Source: Streptomyces huiliensis (lineage in GTDB: Bacteria > Actinomycetota > Actinomycetes > Streptomycetales > Streptomycetaceae). Taken from it: a stretch of 64,000 nucleotides of DNA. The notes under the pieces were generated by a model. That model made no database searches, had not been told where the DNA came from, and was given only the letters and a program-made list of their open reading frames with translations. The DNA lies in NCBI RefSeq assembly GCF_020037025.1, contig NZ_JAIQLH010000004.1, positions 89,669-153,668 of the forward strand. The letters are read 5' to 3'. The translations under genes and the position numbers were made by a program. This document shows positions 11,871 to 20,388 of the stretch, piece after piece. The first letter of the stretch is position 1. The number at the start of each line of letters is the position of its first letter.

Positions 11871-12629
11871 ATGGAGCACGAGGTTTTCGTTCCGTTCCCC
11901 GTCGATGACGTCCGGCGGGCCCTCTCCGACCCCGCGCGGGTGGCCCGGTGCGTCCCGGGCCTCCAGCAGGACGACGGCGGGACGGACGACGCGGGCGGCG
12001 CGCCGGCGAGCACCGGCATCACGGTGGCCGGCCGGCTGCGGCTGCGCATCGGCGGGTCGACGATCACCTACCGCGGGTCGTTGCGGCTGACCGAGCACGA
12101 CGGCGCGTACGAGCTGTCGGCCGAGGGCACGGAGGCGCGCGGCTCGGCCACGGTGTCCCTCACCCTGAGCGCCCTGCCCGAGGAGGCCCCCGGCGGCACC
12201 CGGGTGGCCTGCTCCGGCACGGTCTCGCGGGCCGGCCGGCTGGCCGAGTTCGACACCCGGACGGCCGAGGGAACGGCCCGCCGACTGCTGGACCGCTTCG
12301 CCACCGCGCTCGCCGAGGAACTGGCCCAGGACGTCCGGGACGCGGCGCTCCGCGACGAACTGCCGCCCCTGGACGACGAGACGTTCGCCCCCGCCGACGA
12401 CGTCCTGCCCGACGACGGACCGCCGGCCGAGGCCGCCCACGCCCGCCGGACGATGATCGGCCGCAGCGCCGAGGAGGTCGACCACGCGCCGCCGCGCGGC
12501 CGGTACGCGCCGGTCCCCGCGCCCGAGACCACGTCGGGACGGGCGGCCCTGCGCTGGGCGGCCCCGGCGGCGGCCGTCGCCCTCGCCTCCGCGGTGGTCG
12601 TCGGACGGGTGCTGCGCCGCAGGCGCTGA
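11871..12629 (+). CDS. CoxG/SRPBCC-like protein with C-terminal membrane anchor
   Basis: The 252-residue protein begins EVFVPFPVDDVRRALSDPARVARCVPG, the N-terminus of the CO-dehydrogenase subunit G (CoxG) branch of the START/SRPBCC fold. A proline- and acid-rich linker leads to one hydrophobic segment (AAPAAAVALASAVVVGRVL) and an RRRR tail, so the lipid-binding-like domain faces the cytoplasm. No molybdenum hydroxylase genes are nearby, so a CoxG role is unlikely; ligand binding at the membrane is an inference. TAGGCT at 11857-11862, 8 nt before ATG, suggests a leaderless or near-leaderless mRNA. Confidence 0.8.
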   Translation: MEHEVFVPFPVDDVRRALSDPARVARCVPGLQQDDGGTDDAGGAPASTGITVAGRLRLRIGGSTITYRGSLRLTEHDGAYELSAEGTEARGSATVSLTLSALPEEAPGGTRVACSGTVSRAGRLAEFDTRTAEGTARRLLDRFATALAEELAQDVRDAALRDELPPLDDETFAPADDVLPDDGPPAEAAHARRTMIGRSAEEVDHAPPRGRYAPVPAPETTSGRAALRWAAPAAAVALASAVVVGRVLRRRR

Positions 12630-12679
12630 CGCAGCGGGCCGCCGCGTGCCCGGGCCGCCGCGCGCCTATCGTCGGAAGG

Positions 12680-13474
12680 GTGACCAACGCTCAGACGACA
12701 CTGACCGCAGGCAAGGCCGAGGCGACCGTCGACCCGGAGAACGGCTGCCGCCTCTCCAGCCTCAGGATCGACGGGACCGAACTCCTTCGCCAGGGCCCGA
12801 AGTACGGGTCCTTCCCCATGGTCCCCTGGTGCGGGCGGATCGCCGAAGGCCGCTTCCGCAACGGCGCAGAGACGCATCAGATGCCCGTGAACCACCCGCC
12901 GCACGCGATCCACGGCACCGGTCGCGACACCGCCTGGAGCGTCTCCCGGGCCGAGGACTCCTTCGCGGCGTTCACCTACGACCTCACCGACCCCTGGCCG
13001 TACCCCGGCCGCGTCACCCAGCTGGCGGAACTGACCGAGGACTCGCTGACCCTCACCCTGGGCGTCGAGGCGGCCTCGGACTCGTTCCCCGCCCAGGCCG
13101 GCTGGCACCCCTGGTTCCTGCGCGACCTCGGCACCGGCGGCGACGTCGAACTGGACTTCGCCCCCGCCTGGCAGGAGGAGCGCGGCGCCGACCACCTGCC
13201 CACCGGCCGCCGGATCGACCCCCGCCCCGGCCCCTGGGACGACTGCTTCGGCATGCCCGACGGGGTCAGGGTGACGCTCACCTGGCCCGGGGCCCTGGAG
13301 CTCACGGTCACCAGCCGCGCCGAGTGGGTCGTCGTCTACGACGAGCAGGACGAGGCCGTCTGCGTCGAGCCGCAGTCCGGACCGCCCAACGGGCTGAACA
13401 CCCTGCCGCGCCTGGTCACCCCCATCGACCCGCTGGAGATCTCCACCACGTGGACCTGGCGGAGCCTGGCATAG
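12680..13474 (+). CDS. Aldose 1-epimerase family protein
   Basis: This 264-residue galactose-mutarotase-like beta-sandwich protein contains GSFPMVPWCGRIAEGRF, with PWxGRI and the following NHPPHAIHG giving the substrate Arg and His pair, and GWHPWF, which carries the second catalytic-site His. These fit aldose 1-epimerase/GalM-like proteins that interconvert alpha and beta sugars. The GTG at 12680 lies 7 nt after TATCGT (12667-12672), so a leaderless transcript is likely. Its stop codon TAG is part of the pyrE -10 box. Confidence 0.88.
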   Translation: MTNAQTTLTAGKAEATVDPENGCRLSSLRIDGTELLRQGPKYGSFPMVPWCGRIAEGRFRNGAETHQMPVNHPPHAIHGTGRDTAWSVSRAEDSFAAFTYDLTDPWPYPGRVTQLAELTEDSLTLTLGVEAASDSFPAQAGWHPWFLRDLGTGGDVELDFAPAWQEERGADHLPTGRRIDPRPGPWDDCFGMPDGVRVTLTWPGALELTVTSRAEWVVVYDEQDEAVCVEPQSGPPNGLNTLPRLVTPIDPLEISTTWTWRSLA

Positions 13475-13484
13475 GCTCATGCCC

Positions 13485-14021
13485 ATGAACGCGCGTGACG
13501 CCCTGCTGCAGCAGATCAAGGACAAGGCCGTGGTCCACGGCAAGGTGACCCTCTCCTCCGGCAAGGAGGCCGACTACTACATCGACCTGCGCCGGATCAC
13601 CCTCGACGCCGAGGCCGCCCCGCTGGTCGGCCAGGTGATGCTGGACGCCACCGCCGACCTGGAGTACGACGCGGTGGGCGGGCTGACCCTGGGTGCCGAC
13701 CCGGTCGCCACCTCGATGCTGCACGCCGCCGCCGCGCGCGGCCGCAAGCTGGACGCCTTCGTCGTCCGCAAGGCGCAGAAGACGCACGGCATGCAGCGCC
13801 GCATCGAGGGCCCGGACATCAAGGGCCGCCGGGTGCTGGTCGTCGAGGACACCTCCACCACCGGCGGTTCGCCGCTGACCGCGGTGGAGGCCGCCCGCGA
13901 GGCGGGCGCCGAGGTCGTCGCCGTGGCGACGATCGTCGACCGCGGTGCCGCGTCCGCCATCGAGGGCGCCGGCCTGCGGTACGTCACCGGCTACCAGCTC
14001 GGGGACCTCGACCTGGCCTGA
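13485..14021 (+). CDS. pyrE: Orotate phosphoribosyltransferase
   Basis: This 178-residue enzyme makes OMP from orotate and PRPP, the fifth step of UMP synthesis. VLVVEDTSTTGGSPLTA is the PRPP-binding motif, and VTLSSGKEADYYIDLRR is the orotate-side N-terminal motif. TAGGCT (13472-13477) lies 7 nt before the ATG at 13485, which suits a leaderless mRNA and favours this start over an in-frame ATG at 13479. It stands alone, not with the other pyr genes. A 40-bp palindrome follows. Confidence 0.95.
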   Translation: MNARDALLQQIKDKAVVHGKVTLSSGKEADYYIDLRRITLDAEAAPLVGQVMLDATADLEYDAVGGLTLGADPVATSMLHAAAARGRKLDAFVVRKAQKTHGMQRRIEGPDIKGRRVLVVEDTSTTGGSPLTAVEAAREAGAEVVAVATIVDRGAASAIEGAGLRYVTGYQLGDLDLA

Positions 14022-14047
14022 CCTGCGGTTTCCGGTTCGGGCGTCGA

Positions 14048-14087
14048 CGGCGGGGGCGAGGTTTCACGTGAAACCTCGCCCCCGCCG
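14048..14087. terminator. 40-bp perfect palindrome after pyrE
   Basis: Twenty bases on each side of the centre (between 14067 and 14068) pair perfectly. It starts 27 nt after the pyrE stop and probably acts as the pyrE terminator. Its centre is the parS sequence listed separately. Confidence 0.75.
14061..14074. promoter_or_regulatory. parS: parS site (ParB-binding centromere)
   Basis: GTTTCACGTGAAAC is an exact match to the Streptomyces parS consensus bound by ParB for chromosome segregation. Streptomyces carries many copies clustered around oriC, so this site suggests an origin-proximal location. I found no second copy in the window. Confidence 0.85.
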
Positions 14088-14227
14088 ACGTATGCCGTCG
14101 CGGTCTGGCCGGGACGCACCGTGTGGAGCGAATCGGGGAGTCTGGGAAGATGGGGACGACGATGAACGTCGCCCCCTAGGTCAGGGCCCATCCGTAGCTT
14201 CACCCGCACATCACAAGGAGCGGACAG

Positions 14228-15250
14228 ATGCCCATCGCAACTCCCGAGGTCTACAACGAGATGCTCGACCGGGCGAAGGCAGGCAAGTTCGCCTACCCGG
14301 CCATCAACGTGACCTCGACGCAGACGCTGCACGCCGCGCTGCGCGGTTTCGCCGAGGCGGAGAGCGACGGCATCATCCAGATCTCCACCGGTGGTGCGGA
14401 GTTCCTGGGCGGCCAGTACAGCAAGGACATGGTCTCCGGCGCCGTCGCGCTGGCCGAGTTCGCGCACGTCGTGGCCAAGAAGTACCCGGTCAACATCGCC
14501 CTGCACACCGACCACTGCCCCAAGGACAAGCTGGACGGCTACGTCCGCCCGCTGCTGAAGATCTCCCAGGAGCGCGTGGCCGCCGGGCAGAACCCGCTGT
14601 TCCAGTCCCACATGTGGGACGGTTCCGCCGAGAAGCTCGACGAGAACCTGGCCATCGCCAAGGAGCTGCTCGCCGAGGCCGTGAAGGCGAAGATCATCCT
14701 CGAGGTCGAGATCACCCCGACCGGCGGCGAGGAGGACGGCGTCACCCACGAGATCAACGACGAGCTCTACACCACCGTCGCCGACGTCGAGAAGACCGCC
14801 GAGGCGCTGGGCCTGGGCGAGAAGGGCCGCTACCTGCTGGCCGCCTCCTTCGGCAACGTCCACGGCGTCTACAAGCCGGGCAACGTCGTCCTCCGCCCCG
14901 AGCTGCTCCGCGAGCTCCAGGACGGCATCGCCGCCAAGCACGGCAAGCAGGACCCGTTCGACTTCGTCTTCCACGGCGGCTCCGGCTCCACCGAGGAGGA
15001 GATCCGCACCGCGCTGGAGAACGGCGTCGTGAAGATGAACCTCGACACCGACACCCAGTACGCCTTCACCCGCCCGGTGGCGGCCCACATGTTCAGCAAC
15101 TACGACGGCGTCCTGAAGGTCGACGGCGAGGTCGGCAACAAGAAGACCTACGACCCGCGCACCTGGGGCAAGCTGGCCGAGGCGAGCATGGCCGAGCGCG
15201 TCACCAAGGCCTGCGCCGACCTGCGCTCCACGGGCACCAAGCTCAAGTAG
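14228..15250 (+). CDS. fba: Class II fructose-1,6-bisphosphate aldolase
   Basis: This 340-residue zinc enzyme cleaves fructose-1,6-bisphosphate in glycolysis and works in reverse in gluconeogenesis. LHTDHCP gives the Asp and metal-ligand His; LEVEITPTGGEEDG, SFGNVHGVY and FHGGSGST carry further ligand and phosphate-binding residues. This is the longer class II-A form. The start has AAGGAG about 8 nt upstream. A GC hairpin at 15273-15299 follows and no cotranscribed neighbour is apparent. Codon use is strongly biased to C-ending codons, as expected for high expression. Confidence 0.96.
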   Translation: MPIATPEVYNEMLDRAKAGKFAYPAINVTSTQTLHAALRGFAEAESDGIIQISTGGAEFLGGQYSKDMVSGAVALAEFAHVVAKKYPVNIALHTDHCPKDKLDGYVRPLLKISQERVAAGQNPLFQSHMWDGSAEKLDENLAIAKELLAEAVKAKIILEVEITPTGGEEDGVTHEINDELYTTVADVEKTAEALGLGEKGRYLLAASFGNVHGVYKPGNVVLRPELLRELQDGIAAKHGKQDPFDFVFHGGSGSTEEEIRTALENGVVKMNLDTDTQYAFTRPVAAHMFSNYDGVLKVDGEVGNKKTYDPRTWGKLAEASMAERVTKACADLRSTGTKLK

Positions 15251-15272
15251 TCGCACGGCAGGAACCCTGGGA

Positions 15273-15299
15273 AGGGCCCGGCGTTCGGCGCCGGGCCCT
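15273..15299 (+). terminator. Terminator hairpin after fba
   Basis: AGGGCCCGGCG and CGCCGGGCCCT form perfect 11-bp arms with a TTCGG loop, 23 nt after the fba stop. Confidence 0.85.
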
Positions 15300-15340
15300 C
15301 TCGCGTGGCCGGGCCCGGCGCGCCGGGGGACCATCGGGGC

Positions 15341-16858
15341 ATGAGCGAGTCCGAGCGCGAGCGCGCGGCCACGTCGGCGGGGACACCGTCCGAGGCGGCC
15401 GGCCCCGGGATCCGGATGGGCACCGCCACCGGCCGGTTCGTGCTGCTCACGGCCGTCCTCGGGTCCGGCATGGCGATGCTCGACAGCACCGTCGTCAACG
15501 TCGCCCTGCCGCACATCGGCGCCGATCTGGGCGCCGACCTGGCCGTCCTCCAGTGGACGGTGAACGCCTACATGCTCACCCTCGCCGGGCTGATCCTGCT
15601 CGGCGGCTCGCTCGGCGACCGGTTCGGGCGGCGGCGGGTGTTCGTCGTCGGCGTGGTGTGGTTCGCGCTCGCCTCCCTGCTCTGCGGGCTCGCCCCGAAC
15701 GCCGGCATCCTCATCGCCGCCCGCGCGCTCCAGGGCGTCGGCGGAGCCCTGCTCACCCCCGGCTCCCTCGCCCTGCTCCAGGCCGTCTTCCGGCCCGACG
15801 ACCGGGCCGCCGCCGTCGGCGCCTGGTCCGGCCTGGGCGGGGTGGCCTCCGCGATCGGCCCGTTCGTGGGCGGCTGGCTGGTGGACGGGCCCGGCTGGCG
15901 CTGGGTCTTCCTCATCAACCTGCCCGTCGCGGCCGTCTGCGTCCCGGTGGCCCTGCGGCACGTCCCCGAGACCCGCGACCCCGAGGCCCGCGGCCGCTTC
16001 GACGTCACCGGCGCCGCGCTCGGCGCCCTGGCCCTCGCCCTGGTCACCTACGCCCTGATCGCCGCCCCCGACCGGGGCGTGTCCCCCTGGGTCATCGGCC
16101 CGGCCGTCGCCGGCGTGCTGCTCGGCGTCCTCTTCGTGTACGTCGAGGGGCGCCTCGCCGATCCGATGCTGCCGCCGGGCATCTTCGCGAACCGGACCTT
16201 CTCGGCCGTCAACGCGGTCACCGTGTGCGTCTACGCGGCGTTCAGCGGCTTCTTCTTCCTCTCCGTGCTCCAGCTCCAGATCGTCGTCGGCTGGTCCGCG
16301 CTGGCCGCCGGCACGGCGCTGCTGCCCACCACCGTCCTGATGCTGCTGCTCTCCTCCCGCGCGGGCCGCTTCGGGCAGGCCGTCGGCGCCCGGCTGCCGC
16401 TCACCGCCGGGCCGCTGCTGTGCGCGGCGGGCATGCTGCTGATGACGCGCGCCGGGGCGGGCGCGAGCTACTGGCGGGACGTGCTGCCCGCCCTCGTCGT
16501 CCTCGGCCTCGGCATGACCCTCCTCGTCGCCCCGCTCACCGCCACCGTCCTGGCCTCGGTCGACGTCGGCCGGGCCGGCCTCGCCAGCGGCATCAACAAC
16601 GCCGCCGCCCGGGCCGCGGGACTGGTCGCGGTGGCCGCGCTGCCGCTGCTCGCCGGGATGGGGCCCGAGGCGTACCGCGACCCCGGCGCGTTCGGGAGCG
16701 CCTTCCGGCGGGCGATGGCCTGGTGCGCGGGGGCACTGGTGGTGGGGGCGGCCCTGGCGTGGACGACCATTCGGGCGCCCCGGCGCGGGGGGTGCCATCC
16801 GGAGTGCGACTACCACTGCGGGGTGAGCGCGCCACCGCTGGACCCCGGCGAACGCTGA
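15341..16858 (+). CDS. MFS drug exporter, DHA2 (EmrB/QacA) type with 14 helices
   Basis: This 505-residue protein has about 14 membrane segments. The first helix carries LDSTVVNVALPHIGADL (DHA2 motif D1), followed by GGSLGDRFGRRRVF (motif A) and RALQGVGGALLTPGSLAL (motif C region). These proteins export cationic drugs or metabolites by proton antiport. The ATG at 15341 is chosen for the AT-free GGGGGA upstream; the longer frame to 15305 is not supported. The extreme C-terminus is Cys/His containing (CHPECDYHCG), unusual for the family and a possible metal site. No adjacent regulator is visible. Confidence 0.9.
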   Translation: MSESERERAATSAGTPSEAAGPGIRMGTATGRFVLLTAVLGSGMAMLDSTVVNVALPHIGADLGADLAVLQWTVNAYMLTLAGLILLGGSLGDRFGRRRVFVVGVVWFALASLLCGLAPNAGILIAARALQGVGGALLTPGSLALLQAVFRPDDRAAAVGAWSGLGGVASAIGPFVGGWLVDGPGWRWVFLINLPVAAVCVPVALRHVPETRDPEARGRFDVTGAALGALALALVTYALIAAPDRGVSPWVIGPAVAGVLLGVLFVYVEGRLADPMLPPGIFANRTFSAVNAVTVCVYAAFSGFFFLSVLQLQIVVGWSALAAGTALLPTTVLMLLLSSRAGRFGQAVGARLPLTAGPLLCAAGMLLMTRAGAGASYWRDVLPALVVLGLGMTLLVAPLTATVLASVDVGRAGLASGINNAAARAAGLVAVAALPLLAGMGPEAYRDPGAFGSAFRRAMAWCAGALVVGAALAWTTIRAPRRGGCHPECDYHCGVSAPPLDPGER

Positions 16859-16929
16859 CCCGGCCGGCCGCCGGTACCCGGGCTGGTCCTCTCCTGGCGC
16901 CCGTGCGGCGACAGTGCAGACTGGAGCCC

Positions 16930-17343
16930 ATGGCCATTCACGAGAACCTGCTCGGGGGACCGCCCCCGACCCACCTGCCCGACGACCCCGAGCCGCGCGA
17001 GCTGCTCGCCTCCGGCGCCGCGCCGTCCGAGGTCGCCGCCAAGTACCCCGCCTCCTCGCTCGCCTGGGCGCAGCTCGCCGACGAGGCGTTCGAGGCCGGG
17101 CGCGTCGTCGAGTCGTACGCCTACGCCCGGACCGGCTACCACCGCGGCCTCGACGCGCTGCGGCGCAGCGGCTGGAAGGGGCACGGGCCGGTGCCGTTCG
17201 AGCACGAGCCGAACCGTGGCTTCCTGCGGGCGCTGCACGCGCTCGCCCGTGCCGCGCAGGCGATCGGGGAGCAGGAGGAGTACGAGCGGTGCTCGGCGTT
17301 CCTGCGGGACAGTTCGCCGACGGCGGCGAGCACGCTGGGCTGA
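16930..17343 (+). CDS. DUF3151 family protein
   Basis: This 137-residue soluble helical protein matches DUF3151 throughout: ENLLGGPPPTHLP at the N-terminus, LAWAQLADEAFEAG, ESYAYARTGYHRGLDALRR and GFLRALHALARAA. The repeated helical pattern resembles a TPR-like fold. The family is restricted to actinobacteria, usually near fba, and its function is not known. ATG has GGAG 4 nt upstream. A repeat element with a hairpin follows the stop. Confidence 0.85.
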   Translation: MAIHENLLGGPPPTHLPDDPEPRELLASGAAPSEVAAKYPASSLAWAQLADEAFEAGRVVESYAYARTGYHRGLDALRRSGWKGHGPVPFEHEPNRGFLRALHALARAAQAIGEQEEYERCSAFLRDSSPTAASTLG

Positions 17344-17356
17344 CCTCCCAGTCCCG

Positions 17357-17420
17357 GCAAAACCGCGCTCTGCGGTTGTCCTCCAGCGCCGGACGGGCCG
17401 AACTGCCCGTCCGGCGCTTG
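17357..17420. repeat. Short member of the dispersed intergenic repeat, forms a terminator-like hairpin
   Basis: The core AGCGCCGGACGGGC (17385-17398) and its perfect complement (17405-17418) flank a 6-nt loop. The upstream CCGCGCTCTGCGGTTGTCCT part matches the family seen at 22.4, 35.5, 49.1 and 63.8 kb. It probably terminates the DUF3151 transcript. Confidence 0.75.
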
Positions 17421-17535
17421 CCTCTTGCGGGCGCGCCCCAAGGGACGCATGATGCGAACAGGGGACCGGGGCTCCACGCGACGGAAAGGGGCGGACCGCT
17501 ACCCGGAAGCCGCATGCAGTGCCGAGGAGCCCACG

Positions 17536-18357
17536 ATGCCGCAGCCGCCCACGCCCCCCACCCTGGAATTCGAGAGCACGACGCCCTACGAGGACTACGT
17601 CCGCGCCGAGATCCTCTCCAGCCTCCAGCACCCGCTCACCGACGACCCCGGAGAGCCCGCGTTCCTCGTCACCACGCAGGTGATGGAGCTCTGGTTCACC
17701 CTCCTCGTCCACGAGTGGGAGGCCGCCGCCCGCGCGCTGCGCCGGGACGACCTGCCGGCGGCCCTGGCCGCGCTCGAACGGTCGGTGCACGAACTGGGGG
17801 CGCTCAACGCCTCGTGGGAGCCGGTCGCGCGGATGACGCCGGTGCAGTTCAACCGGTTCCGGTCGGCGCTCGGCGAGGCGTCCGGGTTCCAGTCGGCCAT
17901 GTACCGCCGGGTGGAGTTCCTGCTCGGCGAGAAGTCGACGTCGCTGCTGGTGCCGTACCGCAACGTGCCGCGCGTCCGCGCCCGGTTGGAGAAGGCGCTA
18001 CACGAACCGTCCCTGTACGACGAGGCGTTGCGCTGGCTCGCCCGGCGCGGCCACCCCGTGCCCCGGGCCGTGCTCGCGCGGGACGTGACGGCGCGCTACG
18101 AGCCGGACCCGGGCGTGGAGGACGTATGGCAGCGGATCTACGCCGGTGACCAGGGCAGCGACGAGTGCCGGCTCGGCGAGTGGCTGACCGAGGTCGCCGA
18201 GCGGGTGTGGCGCTGGCGCAACGACCATCTGGTGGCCACCCGGCGGGCGATGGGCGCCAAGCCGGGCAGCGGCGGCTCCTCGGGGGTCGCCTGGCTGGAG
18301 AAGCGGGCCGCGAAGACGGTGTTCCCGGAGCTGTGGACGGCGCGCGGCCGTGTCTGA
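17536..18357 (+). CDS. kynA: Tryptophan 2,3-dioxygenase
   Basis: This 273-residue heme enzyme opens the indole ring of L-tryptophan to N-formylkynurenine. The N-terminal TTPYEDYVRAEILSSLQHPL and QVMELWFTLLVHEW contain the substrate- and heme-side helices of bacterial TDO. RFRSALGEASGFQSAMYRRVEF is the strongly conserved core segment, and GGSSGVAWL the C-terminal loop. The ATG has GAGGAG 6 nt upstream. kynU overlaps its end by 8 nt, so the genes are translationally coupled. Confidence 0.93.
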   Translation: MPQPPTPPTLEFESTTPYEDYVRAEILSSLQHPLTDDPGEPAFLVTTQVMELWFTLLVHEWEAAARALRRDDLPAALAALERSVHELGALNASWEPVARMTPVQFNRFRSALGEASGFQSAMYRRVEFLLGEKSTSLLVPYRNVPRVRARLEKALHEPSLYDEALRWLARRGHPVPRAVLARDVTARYEPDPGVEDVWQRIYAGDQGSDECRLGEWLTEVAERVWRWRNDHLVATRRAMGAKPGSGGSSGVAWLEKRAAKTVFPELWTARGRV

Positions 18358-19549
18358 CACCTCCGCCGGCCTCGCCGCCGAAGCCGCCCGCCTGGACGCC
18401 GCCGACGAACTGCGCGGCAAACGCGACGCTTTCGACCTCGACGACGGTGTCGCCTACCTCGACGGCAACTCCCTCGGCGCCCTGCCGCGCGCCGTCGCCC
18501 CCCGCCTCGCCGACGTCGTCGGCCGCGAGTGGGGGCGGCTGCGGATCCGCTCCTGGGACGAGTCCGGCTGGTGGTCCGCGCCCGAGCGGGTCGGCGACCG
18601 GGTCGGGCGGCTGGTCGGGGCCGCGCCCGGGCAGGTGGTGGTGGGCGACTCGACCAGCGTCAACGTGTTCAAGGCCGTGGTCGGGGCCGTCCGCCTGGCG
18701 GGGGAGGGCCGGGACGAGATCCTGGTCGACGCCGCGACGTTCCCGACGGACGGCTACATCGCCGAGTCCGCCGCCCGGCTGACGGGCTGCCGGATCCGCG
18801 CCGTCCCGGCCGCCGAACTCGGCGCCGCGGCGGGCCCGCGGACCGCCGCCGCCCTGGTCAACCACGTCGACTACCGCACCGGCAGGCTCCACGACCTGCC
18901 CGGCACCACCGCCGCCCTGCACGCCGCCGGCGCGCTCGCCGTCTGGGACGTGTGCCACAGCGCGGGCGCGCTGCCCGTCGGGCTGGACGCGCACGGCGTG
19001 GACCTCGCGGTCGGCTGCACGTACAAGTACCTGAACGGCGGCCCCGGTTCGCCCGCGTTCCTCTACGCCCGCCGCGACCACCAGGACCGCTTCGACTCCC
19101 CGCTGCCGGGCTGGAACTCGCACGCCGACCCCTTCGCCCTGGAGCCCGCCTACACCCCCGCCGACGGCGCGGCCCGCGGCCGGACCGGGACGCCCGAGAT
19201 CCTCTCCCTGCTGGCCCTGGACGCCGCGCTGGACGTCTGGGACGGCGTCGACCTCGCCGCCGTCCGGGCCAAGAGCCTCGCCCTCACCGACTTCTTCCTC
19301 CGCTGCGTGGCCGCGCTGGTCCCGCCCGGCCGGGTGGAGCCGGTCACCCCCGCCGCCCACGCCGAGCGCGGCAGCCAGGTGTCGCTGCGCTGCCCGTCGG
19401 GCGCGGACGCCGCCATGGCCGCGCTGGTGGAGCGCGGCGTGGTGGGCGACTACCGCAGGCCGGACGTGCTCCGGTTCGGCTTCGCGCCGCTCTACACGGG
19501 CTTCGCGGACGCCGAGCGGGCGGCGCGGACGCTGGCGGAAGTGCTGTGA
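18350..19549 (+). CDS. kynU: Kynureninase
   Basis: This 399-residue PLP enzyme cleaves kynurenine to anthranilate and alanine. VAYLDGNSLGALPRA is the N-terminal family signature, VVGDSTSVNVFK binds the PLP phosphate, and AVGCTYKYLNGGPGSPAFLY carries the PLP Lys. It starts with GTG inside the kynA 3' end and is itself overlapped GTGA-fashion by the hydrolase gene. The three genes therefore form one operon for tryptophan breakdown to anthranilate. No anthranilate-consuming gene is seen nearby. Confidence 0.94.
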   Translation: MSDTSAGLAAEAARLDAADELRGKRDAFDLDDGVAYLDGNSLGALPRAVAPRLADVVGREWGRLRIRSWDESGWWSAPERVGDRVGRLVGAAPGQVVVGDSTSVNVFKAVVGAVRLAGEGRDEILVDAATFPTDGYIAESAARLTGCRIRAVPAAELGAAAGPRTAAALVNHVDYRTGRLHDLPGTTAALHAAGALAVWDVCHSAGALPVGLDAHGVDLAVGCTYKYLNGGPGSPAFLYARRDHQDRFDSPLPGWNSHADPFALEPAYTPADGAARGRTGTPEILSLLALDAALDVWDGVDLAAVRAKSLALTDFFLRCVAALVPPGRVEPVTPAAHAERGSQVSLRCPSGADAAMAALVERGVVGDYRRPDVLRFGFAPLYTGFADAERAARTLAEVL

Positions 19550-20346
19550 GCGGCGTGGTCGACGAAGAGGCGGAGCTGTTCGGGCTCCCGTACGTGCCGC
19601 CGGACGCGACGACCGCCTACGGGCCGCACCCCGACCAGGTCGTCGACCACTACCTGCCCCCCGGCATGCCCAACGGCGTCCGCGTCACCCTGCTGCACGG
19701 CGGCTTCTGGCGCGCCGCGTACGACCGGCGGCACCTCGCTCCGCTGGCGGCCGCGCTGGCCGCGCACGGCTTCGACACCGCCCTCGCGGAGTACCGGCGG
19801 GTCGGCGCCGGGGGCGGCTGGCCCGCCACCTTCGCGGACGTGCGGTCCGCCCTCGCCGTCGGGCCGCCGAGCACCCGGCCGCACGTCCTCGTCGGGCACT
19901 CGGCCGGCGGCCACCTCGCGCTGTGCGCCGCCGCGCGGGAGGACGCGGGGGTGGACGCGGTCGTGGCCGTCGCCGCCGTCGCCGACCTGGCCCGGGCCCG
20001 GGAGCTGGGCACCGGCGGCGGCGCCGTCGACGCCCTGCTCGGCGACCGGCCGGCGGCGGAGGCCGACCCGGCGCTGCTGCGGCCCCGCGTCCCCGTCACG
20101 CTGCTGCACGGCTCGGCCGACCCCGAGGTGCCGGTCGAGCTGTCCCACCGGTACGCCGTCGCCGCCCGGCTGCTGGGCGCGGCCGAGCTGCGCGTCCTGC
20201 CCGGGGTCGGGCACTACGCGCCCGTCACCCCCGGCACCCCCGCCTGCGACGTGCTGCTGGCGCTCGTCGCGTCGAGCACCAAGCCGGATCCGTGGCCGGG
20301 AGCGGGCCGCGTAGTACTTGAGACGGATGCCGACGGATCCCCATGA
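19546..20346 (+). CDS. Alpha/beta hydrolase, probable kynurenine formamidase
   Basis: The 266-residue hydrolase begins with a GTG that overlaps the kynU stop. LLHGGFWRAAYDRRHL gives the oxyanion HGGFW motif, VGHSAGGHLAL the Ser nucleophile, and GSADPEVPVELS and GVGHYAPV the Asp and His of the triad. This is the alpha/beta-fold (arylformamidase) type, unrelated to the metal-dependent KynB. Position between kynureninase and the end of the operon makes hydrolysis of N-formylkynurenine the best assignment. Confidence 0.82.
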   Translation: MSGVVDEEAELFGLPYVPPDATTAYGPHPDQVVDHYLPPGMPNGVRVTLLHGGFWRAAYDRRHLAPLAAALAAHGFDTALAEYRRVGAGGGWPATFADVRSALAVGPPSTRPHVLVGHSAGGHLALCAAAREDAGVDAVVAVAAVADLARARELGTGGGAVDALLGDRPAAEADPALLRPRVPVTLLHGSADPEVPVELSHRYAVAARLLGAAELRVLPGVGHYAPVTPGTPACDVLLALVASSTKPDPWPGAGRVVLETDADGSP

Positions 20347-20388
20347 ACGGGGACGACGTACGCCGTCCGGGTGCTTACGGTGGAACGC

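Noticed and set aside
13991..17515. 1174-codon reverse frame over fba and an exporter
   Set aside because: It is a mirror frame of high-GC coding DNA; fba, the MFS gene and DUF3151 on the + strand have clear family motifs.
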